DNA of 64,000 nucleotides, from the NCBI GenBank assembly GCA_903772945.1, contig CAICTM010000097.1:1-64000 (forward strand), given 5' to 3'. Shown here one piece after another: positions 7,846 to 17,457 of this stretch (position 1 is the first letter of the stretch; the number at the start of each line of letters is the position of its first letter). Under the pieces are notes generated by a model. That model was not told the origin of the DNA and ran no database searches. It was given only the letters and a program-made list of their open reading frames with translations. The translations under genes were made by a program, and so were the position numbers. Source of the stretch: Seminavis robusta. Lineage: Eukaryota > Bacillariophyta > Bacillariophyceae > Naviculales > Naviculaceae.

Positions 7846-10311
7846 ATGGCGGACAGTGCCAAGCTCGACGCTGCCTACAGCAGAGCAGTTCCTCACTCTA
7901 TTGAAGGCCTCTACAACTTTCATGCGGCTGCGACGATCCTTCGGATTTCCCACGCTTTGGGGGAGCTGGATGCTTCCGTCATCCTCCAAAGCAAGAAAGA
8001 CAACCTTCTCCAGTCCTTTTTCGACCGTTTGAATGATGTGGAACAGAGTCTAGCAGCATCCATAATGATGAGCAAGTCAGCGACTACTCCTCCATCGTAT
8101 GCCATTCACGAGAATGCAAGCCGCAGAGCCCTTGTGATTGTGGTGGAAGGATTGGATGGATCCGGAAAATCTTCCTTGGTGGACCGCTTGGCTTACAGAT
8201 TTAACAACAAAAAAGAACCCTCACAACATGCCGTGGCCATGGCGACACCTACCGAATCGATGAATGCCGTACGACCCGTCTTTGACAAGCGAGGTGGACC
8301 TGTGGCGCGAGCCTTTTACATGGTCAGCAATTACATTTTACAGTATGAGATTACACTATTGGAACAAGAACATCAACAAGAACCATCAAAAGGGAGATTA
8401 GTGGTAGTGGTGGATCGATGGTACACCAGCACCGTCGCGTATTCCTGTGCTTGGAAAAATACCACGGGTGCAGCTTCCTCCATTGATTCCCTTGCCTCGG
8501 GTCCACTTTTTTCCTGGCCTGTCGATTTGAGAGCCCCGGATGTGCTCTTTCTACTCCAAGTAGAAGATTCAGTCCGACGAGAGCGAGTCCAATCACGACG
8601 ACAAAAGCAACAATCTACTCCAGATTCCTTCAATCCATGGGATCAACGACTGGACGACGACCCACAATTGGGGGAGCGAATCATGAGAGGGTTGGAGCGT
8701 GTGGGCGAGAGTTTGGTGACAAAAAGAGGTTCACGAGTCATTTCCTTGAATGCCAACCAGTCGCAACAACAAGTGCTGGAGGATGCCATGCAACATGTCC
8801 ATCAAGTATTCTCGGAACGACCAATTCACCCACTTTCACAATTTAAGCGACAACCTCTTGCATGTTTCCAATGGGTGTCGTCCGAATTGAGTCTCTGCGA
8901 TCGTACCACGGGACGGCGAGGGAAGCATGCGCCGTGGGCCTTTCAAATCGCATGGAACAACAATCCAAGAATGCATCATCATCATTCGAAAAAAATCAGC
9001 GACGCAATCATATCACCCGTACTCAAAACAGTGGGAATACACAGTGTCAACGAAACGGGCATTCTCTTTTTCATGCGCTCCCTCAAACACGACAGCACGG
9101 CTGCCTTTCGGGCTTCCATGGTGTGGAACGGAGGAGAATATCCGTATGAACAACAATGGAGAGGAGAAGGTATGATTGTGCCACTGAGCTGGTCCGAGTG
9201 CGAGTTTTTAGACACGCTGCCACCTCCCTCGTTGGTGGCCTACACCACGGCTTGTGAGGAATGCGATGAGGGAAATGACATGAAGAGTCATTTGACCAGT
9301 AAGCAATCACAGCGACTGCGAGAAAGAGCCATGGCGCTTCGCAAAACGCCACCTCCTAGTGCGCAACAAGAGACGGTCTTGCAGGGGTTCCGCTTTGTCC
9401 CGCTTCGAATGGAAGTCCTCGCGGGCGGCCCGAGCTCACCGGGTGGTCCGCTCCGGTACGAATGGAACCGTGGGTTGCCAGACAAGACTTTGACGGATCC
9501 CGATGAGGAGCAGCGAGAGGAGAAACATGGATGGAGACCCTCGGTTCCCATTTTACCGTTTCGTGCCGCCAAGCAACATCCGCAACAGAACAATCCATTA
9601 TTAGTATTGAAACCAATCACCGTGGCCATTACAGGGACGCACTGCGCAGGCAAGACGACTCTGTGTGAAAAGTTGGCGGATATTCTGGATGCCGCGCTCC
9701 ATTTAGAGCAGGGGGAAATTTTGCGCGACACGGATGCTCTGGTTCCAGGAGGCCATCGCCACGGGGATGGAAGTGCCTCTTCATCTTCTGCTGCGAGTTG
9801 GGACGACCGTGTATTCGAGGCCGAAGTCGCTCGTGATGGGCAAAGGTTCGACGCTGGTTATTGTCGCATTGTGGAGACGTGGCATGTCGGCAACTTGGCA
9901 TGGGCATTGCTGCGACTTCAGTCATCGTCGTCGACGAGTGATGACAAGAGCAATCATCAGACCGTGCTGTGGGAAAGGACCAAAGCTGCCATTGAAAGTG
10001 AATTGTCCCGTCGCTGCGTCATGTCGGTTCACTTGAGCATTGGTCCCGATGACTCGTTGCGACGACGGCAACAGGAGGTAACCGAAGGAGTCGGAGCCAA
10101 GAGTCGTCTTCCCATGAAAAACGAATCGGAAGAGGTGGGCGAGCTTCATCAAATGTTGGACGTTGGCGTTATGGAGCACATGGAGCGGTTACAGAGAGAT
10201 CTGCAAATCCCAACCTTGACAATTGACAACTCGAACGACACCGCATTGGAAGCGACAGCTCGAAGCATCATCCATTTTATCAATCAAAATCAATGGCGCA
10301 GAGCATACTAA
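7846..10311 (+). CDS. Two-domain P-loop nucleotide kinase, thymidylate kinase/CMPK2-like
   Basis: The product is 821 aa with its ATG at 7846 (the open frame begins slightly upstream at GTG). The first kinase domain (about 95-325) has Walker A GLDGSGKS (102-109), the motif TPTESMNAVRPVFD followed by ARAFYMVSNYI, and DRWYTSTVAY (from 190). The order and wording match thymidylate kinase and particularly CMPK2 (DRYWHSTAAY), which phosphorylates (d)CMP/UMP or, in animals, feeds CTP to viperin. A middle region (about 330-580) is unassigned. A second P-loop, GTHCAGKT (597-604), followed by CEKLADIL and a C-terminal helical part, marks another kinase-like domain of unknown substrate. The gene ends about 180 bp from the end of the convergent viperin gene. 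CMPK2 identity is a good inference; the fused second kinase is unusual. Confidence 0.8.
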   Translation: MADSAKLDAAYSRAVPHSIEGLYNFHAAATILRISHALGELDASVILQSKKDNLLQSFFDRLNDVEQSLAASIMMSKSATTPPSYAIHENASRRALVIVVEGLDGSGKSSLVDRLAYRFNNKKEPSQHAVAMATPTESMNAVRPVFDKRGGPVARAFYMVSNYILQYEITLLEQEHQQEPSKGRLVVVVDRWYTSTVAYSCAWKNTTGAASSIDSLASGPLFSWPVDLRAPDVLFLLQVEDSVRRERVQSRRQKQQSTPDSFNPWDQRLDDDPQLGERIMRGLERVGESLVTKRGSRVISLNANQSQQQVLEDAMQHVHQVFSERPIHPLSQFKRQPLACFQWVSSELSLCDRTTGRRGKHAPWAFQIAWNNNPRMHHHHSKKISDAIISPVLKTVGIHSVNETGILFFMRSLKHDSTAAFRASMVWNGGEYPYEQQWRGEGMIVPLSWSECEFLDTLPPPSLVAYTTACEECDEGNDMKSHLTSKQSQRLRERAMALRKTPPPSAQQETVLQGFRFVPLRMEVLAGGPSSPGGPLRYEWNRGLPDKTLTDPDEEQREEKHGWRPSVPILPFRAAKQHPQQNNPLLVLKPITVAITGTHCAGKTTLCEKLADILDAALHLEQGEILRDTDALVPGGHRHGDGSASSSSAASWDDRVFEAEVARDGQRFDAGYCRIVETWHVGNLAWALLRLQSSSSTSDDKSNHQTVLWERTKAAIESELSRRCVMSVHLSIGPDDSLRRRQQEVTEGVGAKSRLPMKNESEEVGELHQMLDVGVMEHMERLQRDLQIPTLTIDNSNDTALEATARSIIHFINQNQWRRAY

Positions 10312-10487
10312 AAAATTCTAAGCAACAGGACGAGATAATGCATCACAATTCGCGCTTAGTTTTCTATGGAACTCTAGCCAACCGGTAGCTCGTCTATATG
10401 AATATGAAACCATGCGTCAATTTGAACTGGATGCCAACAAGCGAAAAAGACAGGAATCATTACGCTGAACCCGCTTTGCTTCCCAAT

Positions 10488-11594
10488 CTAGCCCTTGAGG
10501 TCCCGCTCTCGCTTCCAATCGTAGACACCCCCTCGGAGATGAAACATGTCATGATCAAAGCCTGCCTGAGCCAATGCCGGGTAAACTCCCACATCAAGGA
10601 TGGACTCTCCCGGTATTTTGGCTCCAGTGGAACAATCCAAGAATCGCAAGTCTTCATCCAACAAAAGATAGGAATTTTGCATCGCAGAGTTATCTTCTGG
10701 GACCAGTTGTGGAAAGTGGGGTTGGTGGCGTTGGACAAAGCTTTGGAATTGGTCATCTGATACCACCAGAGGCCGGGCATCCCGCAAGGATTGTTCATTC
10801 CCCATGTTTTCCTGATCTAACAAGAGTACCTGAAAGACCTTCCATCGACAAGGGTCCAATTGCCGAACCTGATCAATCATATCTTCCTCCCAATTGTAAG
10901 AATTGACCACTGTATTCATTTTGAAGCGAATGTTGTGTTTATCGCACATTTCTCGAACTTTCAAGATTCGATCCACGTGTTGATTCTTCTTGATCTGCTT
11001 GTTGCTGTCTTTAGTGTTAATTGTTTCTCCTCTTCCAATTTTGGCATTGGTTTCATCGCAGAAGGAATCCACGCTAACTCCCAGGACATCCACATATTGG
11101 CCATAATAGGCCATCCATTCTTCACTGATGAGGCTACCATTGCTGATGATTGATACAGCCATACCCAATTCTTGGGATGCCGTCTTGCAGAGTTCTCCCA
11201 GCTGTAGTGGCAAGATAAATGGTTCTCCACCCGCAAAATTAATCTTTTCCGTCCCCGCTTGCTGCAAGAGGCGAAGGCCTTCTTGGGCTTGATCCAGTGG
11301 CAAATGATGGGACGTCTTCATGGTATGGAAACAAAACTGACAACTGTAGTTGCACTTGCGACTGATAAAGTAATTCACCGATCGAACCAGTGACGACGGG
11401 GCGACATCCATCGTGGTAGGAGGATCTTCTCCTGGGGGATCGTCGTTGCGAAACCACAGAGATGACCGTGCTGAAGGAGGCGTGGCCAAGGGAGCACGTG
11501 GTAACCATGCCAATGCAGAAGGTAGGGCATAACAGCAGATCACGACGAGCGAGTTCAGCAGGCTAATGGTGGTAACTTTGGACACAAGCGTCAT
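10488..11594 (-). CDS. Viperin (RSAD2-like radical SAM enzyme)
   Basis: The product is 368 aa from the ATG at 11594. Viperin converts CTP to ddhCTP, a chain terminator of viral polymerases, using a 4Fe-4S cluster and S-adenosylmethionine. The cluster motif CNYSCQFC (C81, C85, C88) sits inside VNYFISRKCNYSCQFCFHT, almost as in animal viperin. Also present are KINFAGGEPF (GGEP 122-125), SVDSFCDETNAKIGRG, RFKMNTVVN, EEDM, RWKVFQVLL, NSYLLLDEDLRFLDC, ILDVGV and the viperin C-terminal signature MFHLRGGVYDW. A short insertion follows IGRG. In place of the amphipathic ER helix there is a hydrophobic signal peptide (about residues 5-29) ending SALA before WLPRAP, which fits a diatom plastid leader (W at +1). 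It lies tail-to-tail with the CMPK2-like kinase. Confidence 0.93.
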   Translation of the reverse strand: MTLVSKVTTISLLNSLVVICCYALPSALAWLPRAPLATPPSARSSLWFRNDDPPGEDPPTTMDVAPSSLVRSVNYFISRKCNYSCQFCFHTMKTSHHLPLDQAQEGLRLLQQAGTEKINFAGGEPFILPLQLGELCKTASQELGMAVSIISNGSLISEEWMAYYGQYVDVLGVSVDSFCDETNAKIGRGETINTKDSNKQIKKNQHVDRILKVREMCDKHNIRFKMNTVVNSYNWEEDMIDQVRQLDPCRWKVFQVLLLDQENMGNEQSLRDARPLVVSDDQFQSFVQRHQPHFPQLVPEDNSAMQNSYLLLDEDLRFLDCSTGAKIPGESILDVGVYPALAQAGFDHDMFHLRGGVYDWKRERDLKG

Positions 11595-11836
11595 TTTTGC
11601 TAAAGAGATTGATCGAATTCTAAAGATTGTGAAAAGATCTGGCCGTTTACGCTGCTCAGCCAGCCAAGCAAAAATTGATGCCATCCGTGATAGCATCTAC
11701 ATCCAGTCCCAGCATTCAAAAAGTACGTGAAGATCCCTTTGACACCAAAGATCCTGACGGTGTGTTGGCTATTGTATCTTGCTGATTGAAGGCAACTCAA
11801 GAGAATTGAACATGCTAGCTAGCTCGCTAGTAAACA

Positions 11837-12436
11837 ATGGTGAGAATGAGAAATCCGGTCAGAGCTGTGTGCGTACTATGCAGTCTCCTACAATTATCCA
11901 TGTTGGAGGGCTTTGAAGTTGTCCCATCGCCCGCGAGTAGATCCAACCACAACAGCAAGCCTTCGTCGCGTCACCGTCGAGATTTGTTATTGCAGTCCAT
12001 CCAAGTGGTCCCCCTTTTGGGAATTACGCTACCTGCCAAAGCAGCCGCTCCCAAAGTCAAACCAGCTCTGGCGTTTGAAACTCTGTCCATTGCCGAACAA
12101 GAACTGCGTCAAGCCGCGAAAAAGTACTTGCCCACCAGCGACTATGACGGTTTACGAGACTTTTTGGCCACGAGTGAACTCAAAAACTTTGAAACCTACA
12201 GTACCGCCATTTTGTCCTCCAAGCTATTGAGTGAAGAAGACAAGAAATCCATCGGGACCATTCGGACGTATGGCGTCGGTGCAGATGTTCAGATCATGTT
12301 CGGGGGGTTGATGGCCGAATTGGACGACACGATGGTAGACGAACCCAATCGTGGAGATGTTGTCAAGTACATGACCAGAACCATTGATGCATTGAGCGAA
12401 GTATTGACCATTTGTCGCAATAGTGGGTCGTTTTAG
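11837..12436 (+). CDS. Thylakoid-lumen protein, PsbQ/Psb31-like
   Basis: This is a 199-aa single-exon protein with a three-part leader. The signal peptide (MVRMRNPVRAVCVLCSLLQL) ends just before FEVVP, giving F at +1 as in diatom plastid proteins. A short transit peptide follows. Then a twin-arginine lumenal signal (RHRRDLLLQ...LGITLPAKAAA) ends in AxA. The mature part of about 140 aa is all-helical and soluble (LRQAAKKYL, LRDFLATSEL), in keeping with four-helix lumenal PSII subunits such as PsbQ or Psb31. The lumen location is well supported; the exact subunit is inference. It is divergent from viperin with about 240 bp between the two start codons. Confidence 0.65.
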   Translation: MVRMRNPVRAVCVLCSLLQLSMLEGFEVVPSPASRSNHNSKPSSRHRRDLLLQSIQVVPLLGITLPAKAAAPKVKPALAFETLSIAEQELRQAAKKYLPTSDYDGLRDFLATSELKNFETYSTAILSSKLLSEEDKKSIGTIRTYGVGADVQIMFGGLMAELDDTMVDEPNRGDVVKYMTRTIDALSEVLTICRNSGSF

Positions 12437-12619
12437 TTGACATTTTGCTGCGTAATCAAGAACAACAGAACTACCCAATATGCACCGTAGCTTCCCTGCA
12501 ATGGGAAGGATAGAAAAGAGTTGCTTGTACTAAAGTAGGTGAACAGAAAAGACTGCTTCTCTTTGTCAACAACTTGAAACTGCATAACATTTGTTTTAAG
12601 TTTAGTATCTGCACACATT

Positions 12620-13675
12620 TCATGGAGGGGAAGGGTATCCCCCGGGAGCCACCGTCGGCGTTGGTGTGTAATCCTCAAAAGAGGAGGAGACTGCGCTGTA
12701 GCACAAGGAACCACCTGCATTAGCACCGAGACCGTTGGCACCGACAATCTCTTGGAATGCTACACCATTGGCTCCTATCCCCACAGAGTATCCAAAGCTG
12801 ACGAACAACCCCAAGTCGACGGATGCCATGAATTGCAAACCGTCCATGGCAACCTTGTTGTTCTTGCTGGTGAGATAGTAGGCCTGCCCAAACAGGAAAC
12901 CAAGGTTTATCAAGGCGCCTACTCCACCCAGACAGAATCGATTGGCTTCAAACCATCTGCTAGAGCCACAGTCTGTCCCGTACTGAGTGTACGTCCCTCC
13001 AACCAAGAGAGCTGCTCCCCCCTTGAAGCCCATAAAAAATTGTTGTGAGTCGTCACTTTGTAACAAGCGATTATGGTCGTCTGAAGAAGGTGTCGATGGA
13101 GCTGTGCATCTTTGGAATATGTCTTCCAGGGCATCATGTGGCGCTCCTGGCTGATCATGAGTCATGTTATCGAAAGCATCAAAGTCTTGCACAAAAAAGC
13201 CGTCATTGCTAGCCCTCAGATAACTCATAATGTCCGGTACGGAACCCCGAAGTCGTTCGCGTGTATATTGAGGTTTCCAGTTATTTTCGGCTTTGGTTTG
13301 GTTTAGGACCCACTCCGAGTATCCTTGCAAATCAAAACTGGTCTCAAACTGCTGATATGCTTCCCTGAGACAGTTGATAGGCAAACATCGATTGCCAAGG
13401 ATGCGACTAATCCTACGGCATTGCATTTCTCCACAAACATTATCGCTCCTCTCTTGGCGACCCCCGCACTTCCTCATAAATGCAACTTCCTGTGCAGCTT
13501 GGGTGTCATTTCCAAATAGCTCCTCCAGCTGAAGCCGGCGCTGTTCATGGTGTCGATCAAAGCTATTCACTGTTTCCAGAATGAGAGACTCCGTCTCCTC
13601 TGGACTTTTCGGCCATGGAAGCGCTTCTACCAAAGCTGAAAAGGAAACAAAGAGGGCAAACCAGAACAACAGCAT
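12620..13675 (-). CDS. Secreted cysteine- and glycine-rich hypothetical protein
   Basis: The product is 351 aa. A typical signal peptide (MLLFWFALFVSFSALVEA) opens it. The first half has paired cysteines (RKCGG, NVCGEMQC, RCLPINC) and charged helices. The second half is a Gly-rich, beta-strand-like region (GGAALLVGGTYTQYG, GGVGALINLGFLFGQ, ASVDLGLFVSFGYSVGIGANG) that could form a membrane-inserted or barrel-like sheet. It ends in a Pro/Thr tail. I recognise no family. Its location is secreted or endomembrane; the function is unknown. Confidence 0.6.
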   Translation of the reverse strand: MLLFWFALFVSFSALVEALPWPKSPEETESLILETVNSFDRHHEQRRLQLEELFGNDTQAAQEVAFMRKCGGRQERSDNVCGEMQCRRISRILGNRCLPINCLREAYQQFETSFDLQGYSEWVLNQTKAENNWKPQYTRERLRGSVPDIMSYLRASNDGFFVQDFDAFDNMTHDQPGAPHDALEDIFQRCTAPSTPSSDDHNRLLQSDDSQQFFMGFKGGAALLVGGTYTQYGTDCGSSRWFEANRFCLGGVGALINLGFLFGQAYYLTSKNNKVAMDGLQFMASVDLGLFVSFGYSVGIGANGVAFQEIVGANGLGANAGGSLCYSAVSSSFEDYTPTPTVAPGGYPSPP

Positions 13676-13768
13676 TTTGAATTGAAAATGGTACCACTGG
13701 AGGACGTATCATACCTGGTAGATCTAAAACATTGGTTGTGTAGGCAAGGTGGTAAGAAGCAACGAAGC

Positions 13769-14858
13769 GCTAGCTAGGAACAGCCCAACAGGGAGAATGG
13801 CCCAACAGGGAGAATTTTGGTGAGAACCTCTGGAACACACCGGAAACAGCACCTGAATGCTCCAGACATTCTTTGTGTTTGTTGGCAGCATGTTCCAGAA
13901 CAAAAAAAAAACCAAGTTTTGATTCCTCTTCCTTGTGGCCAACACTACCCTACCAGAATAGCAAATAGAGCCTCCCTACCAATACCCTGAGATAGGGGAT
14001 ACATAAATTGAACATGCCGGTCGCAGTGGTGGTAGTGGCTTGATGATTTTCCAGTCATGGGAGCGACGAATGGCCAGCAAAGTAGGGCAGCCATTTTCTG
14101 GCAAGATTTACTCTCACTGATAGGACGGCCCATCTATCCCCCACTACTGGCCCCATTTCACCCATCTGATTGATCCATTCCTTCAGTTAGACAAACAAAC
14201 AAGATTGGAATGGCTAATGCTATTACTACTATCAGAAGAACCACCAGAATAGGTGCTGGAGTTGGTGCTGGCTCATATTGGATTTGTGGTCTGGGGCTGC
14301 CACTTTTTCTATTAACTCGAGGATCATACTAGTTTCCAATGGTACGATTCTCCCCAATGTGTCCATTAGATCAATAGACATGATTGGGTATATAGCAGAA
14401 GGGTGACACAGTCCAAAATGAAGGTGAAGCTGAGAACTTGGAAATAGTTTGGAAGAAAAATGAAGCATCTAGCTTGACATAAGATAATGCCTTCTACACG
14501 GCTGCTACCACTACAACCAGCACATGGCTGCGACAAGCAAAGAAAGTAGATAACTCTACATGTTTAGCTTGGTGGTGTAGGTGCCATATTGGTTGAGTTC
14601 ATCCTGTAGTCCTCTAGCATTGTTTTTCAGGCCAACTTTGTGGCTTGTTTGAACCAAAGCAATAAATCATGTCACGGATACTCTTAAAATCAAGGTGTTT
14701 AGAATCAATTTATCATATTTTGGAATTTTATTCTAAATTTATGACACTTCCAGTAAAATTTTGATTCGTGTACAGGCTGGTTTTCTTGTGTTGCGCACAT
14801 GAGTTCTAGCTGGTATAAACAGAGAGAATTTCTCTCTGTTGGGCTGTTCCTAGCTAGC
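13769..14858. mobile_element. Candidate non-autonomous TIR element
   Basis: The left end reads GCTAGCTAGGAACAGCCCAA and continues CAGGGAGAA. The right end, read on the other strand, gives the same 29 bases with one difference (CAGAGAGAA). The left copy is followed by a second copy of GGCCCAACAGGGAGAA. The right copy borders a perfect 11-bp-arm palindrome (14818-14840). No transposase frame is visible inside and no clear target-site duplication flanks it, so this is a candidate MITE-like DNA element. The CTAGCTAG core is common in this genome and weakens the outer 8 bp as evidence. Confidence 0.45.
14818..14840. repeat. Perfect palindrome
   Basis: Arms AACAGAGAGAA and TTCTCTCTGTT are separated by one base. 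It is part of the right end of the candidate TIR element. Confidence 0.6.
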
Positions 14859-15324
14859 AAGAAAGATTTTGTGAGCAATTCTCTGTTGTCGCATCGCTGA
14901 ATTCGCCGCTGTTAAGTATCCACCACTGCAAGATTTAGTGGAGGTCACCTTCCTACGGGTACTATTTTAATAGCTACAGTTGCAATTTAAAAATTTTATT
15001 CCGGAAACATACATGTAATGTACCGAGCTAGGTACGGTAGTCTACCGTAGCGTATCCGGCCCGTACAGTACCTACCGGTAGCAAGGTAGTCAGCTTGCAG
15101 CTGGAAGCATTGGTACAGTAGTACCATCATCAGTTGAGGCGCACTACACGCCTACCTCACCAATAGGATAACTCTTTTGTGAGTGCTGTACCAATACTGG
15201 AAGAGCTACTGGATGCATCCACAGCCACACTGAGTCGAGTCATTATCTTACACGCAGACCAATCTCAGTATCTTTCATGTCTTATAGCCACTAGCAGCTA
15301 TTGTTACATACCCTTCTACAAAAC

Positions 15325-15483
15325 ATGCCCTCAGACAGTGAGGGGCCACCACCAAAGCCCAAGAAGGCAATGGTGCAAGCCAAAATTGATGAAACCACAG
15401 ATGTTGTGGTCACGGAGGCATCCCAAGATGAGGTTGTTGAGGACTTGGATGTAGAAGGTGGTGTGGAAGATAGTGGGTACTAG
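15325..15483 (+). CDS. Small acidic protein, doubtful
   Basis: This is a 52-codon frame whose ATG has an AAAC context. It encodes a Pro/Lys patch (PPPKPKKAM) followed by an acidic tail (QDEVVEDLDVEGG). The composition is protein-like but nothing else supports it. No domain is recognised. Confidence 0.25.
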   Translation: MPSDSEGPPPKPKKAMVQAKIDETTDVVVTEASQDEVVEDLDVEGGVEDSGY

Positions 15484-15827
15484 CTAGCTGCCCTCACTAC
15501 CCACATAATAGTAGTAGCAGCTTAGGATTTGAGACATTGGTACTCGTAGCTTATCTTACTATTTTGGGAAATCTGGGTGTCTGGATTATCTGAACATTGC
15601 TGTAAATTTGAGCCACTGTATTCAAAAATCACTTATCTTAAGCGTGAGTGAGGAATAAACAATGTTATAAGCAAGTCTCGGACGCCGGTAGAGTCCGCGC
15701 CTTGCGGTGTCATTGGCATTGGCGTGACATAAGGATCTGTTCCAACACTGCCAGGAAACGCGTTACTATTTTAATAGTAGGCAACTGCATGCTGGTTCAT
15801 AAAAATAAAAAAGTGCTCGAGTAAAAG
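15484..15827. other. Intergenic, nothing seen
   Basis: There are no open frames of note and no clear repeats beyond CTAGCTAG at the start. It is presumably the promoter region of the gene starting at 15828. Confidence 0.4.
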
Positions 15828-17074
15828 ATGATCCGGTCCCTTGTAGTTTGTTCTTTGTTGATCATGGCCGCATCTGGCCAGGAGGTTACGCCGGAGATGT
15901 GCTTTCAGGGATTTGGTGGGTGAGTTGCTGGATTTTCTATTTGCCTTCTGTTACCAATATCCTTATGTATCTCTCACTCACTCGTTCTCGACTACACAAG
16001 CCTCCAATTTCGGTTCGATGCATACGATCGATACAATGAGTTCTTTCGCAACGACAGTTCTTTGATTAGTATCACCGCCGGCATCTACACTGGTCCCGAA
16101 AACATTGAGGAGTATGTTCGCTTTGGTGGCACTACCAATCCCATGGTGGGGTTGGCCGACGGGTATCATCAGCCTGGTCTACGGGGCATCGTCAACGGTG
16201 AGTTTGTGGTTCTATCGAGAAATTGAAGAGCATGCAGTCTGATGATACAACAAAAGCTAACTGCGCGCTCGTATTCACGTGTCGACTCCCCGATTCTATT
16301 TAACCAGGCACATGCGAGATTCTTCTCTTCACCAACAGCTGGTACGAATTTTTGCCAGGCGCTGCTCGTGGAGGCAAGATGAACGCCACTTTGATGAGTC
16401 TCATTGAATATGATGCCATTGAGAATTACATGAAGAATTTCATTCTCTACTTGCCACCCGCATGGATGGATGGGATCTTTGCTCAATATGCAGGGACCGA
16501 TAGGACTCGCGACTTTGTTTGCAGGACGATGCGAGACAGCTGTCCCGACGTGTGGGAAGCCAATGAAGAAGTCTTTAGTCAAGCTACTGTGGCGATGGAG
16601 GGCCGCGCTGCCGACCAAGATTTGATCCCTTGCAAGTCTCTCCTCCGTGATATGCCACATGTCGAAGGAGCGAACCTTTACGTCGATGGGGACTCCCAAG
16701 GTTGTAGGGCACTCCATAGCGTCTACGCGAGCACAAATAGCGATCACTGTCCTCACATGAGCTTCGTGCCCATAAAAGATGTCAACGGAAAAATCAAGTG
16801 CCAAGAGTCGGCGGGGCTTTCGACTTCCGATTATTTCACTCAGGAGGACCTCGACAAGTTCGATGCCTTTGTTCAGGAGAGCAGCTTTCGAGTCGACTAT
16901 CCCTCTGGCGCTCGTCTTTTTGATATGGAGGAAATGACAGAGGAAGAGATTCTAGGATTTTATGGTGACGTTGCGTTAGGCGAGATTGAGACTGAGATTG
17001 AGGTAGATGCTTCCTCCGCGAAGATTGGCATGAGTGGTTTTGCCTTGGCCGTTTTGGTTTCTTTTCTCTTGTGA
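15828..17074 (+). CDS. Secreted, GPI-anchor-type surface protein, three exons
   Basis: Exons are 15828-15919, 16001-16197 and 16308-17074. Donors GTGAGT (twice) and acceptors ACACAAG and TTTAACCAG keep one frame and give 351 aa. The product starts with a signal peptide (MIRSLVVCSLLIMAASG). Its middle is cysteine-containing and acidic (FRFDAYDRYNEFF, GIYTGPENIEEYVRFGG, VNGTCEILLF, CRTMRDSCP). It ends in a small-residue stretch followed by a hydrophobic tail (GMSGFALAVLVSFLL) with nothing after, as in GPI-anchored proteins. I do not recognise the domain, though the N-terminal part has the look of a SnoaL/NTF2-like fold, which is only an impression. Export to the cell surface is the supported part. 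Confidence 0.75.
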
Positions 17075-17457
17075 AGCTGAGGGAGTTGCGTGGTTTTTGT
17101 CTCATTTTGGAGAATAAATTGCTTCTCTTGAGGCAACAGAATAATGCCCCACTGTACTGTACCGGTTAACTACAGGTACAGGTATGTTTGATGAAAGAGG
17201 ATTGAAATTGAAAGAGGATTGTTACGATTAGTGGAGGCAGGGAAGAGCACATATTGAAGCATCCCGAATCTTCGAAAGATTTGGAGGTGTCTTTTGTAGC
17301 TTGGTAAATTGTTAGATGTTGTCTTTCTAAGTAACATCAAATATTGAGTTGCCTGGCCTGGCCTTGCAAGCAATGGGAGAATTAGGACAGGCAAGTGATT
17401 GTCTTGTTTTCCTATCCTGCCAGGCTACTAGCTAGTATGCTGAACCGACTGTTTCCG
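17075..17457. other. Intergenic between convergent genes, nothing seen
   Basis: This is the 3' flank of two convergent genes. It contains an AATAAA-like signal at about 17113 and a duplicated short phrase (TTGAAAGAGGATTG near 17195 and 17210). No gene. Confidence 0.4.

Larger units (their letters stand above)
13676..15324. other. Gene-poor stretch with inverted-repeat-bounded segment
   Basis: There is no supported gene. The stretch includes the 1.09-kb segment with terminal inverted repeats (13769-14858). Around 15040-15090 there is a cluster of GTAC/TACCGGTA/CTAGGTAC palindromes. Confidence 0.5.
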
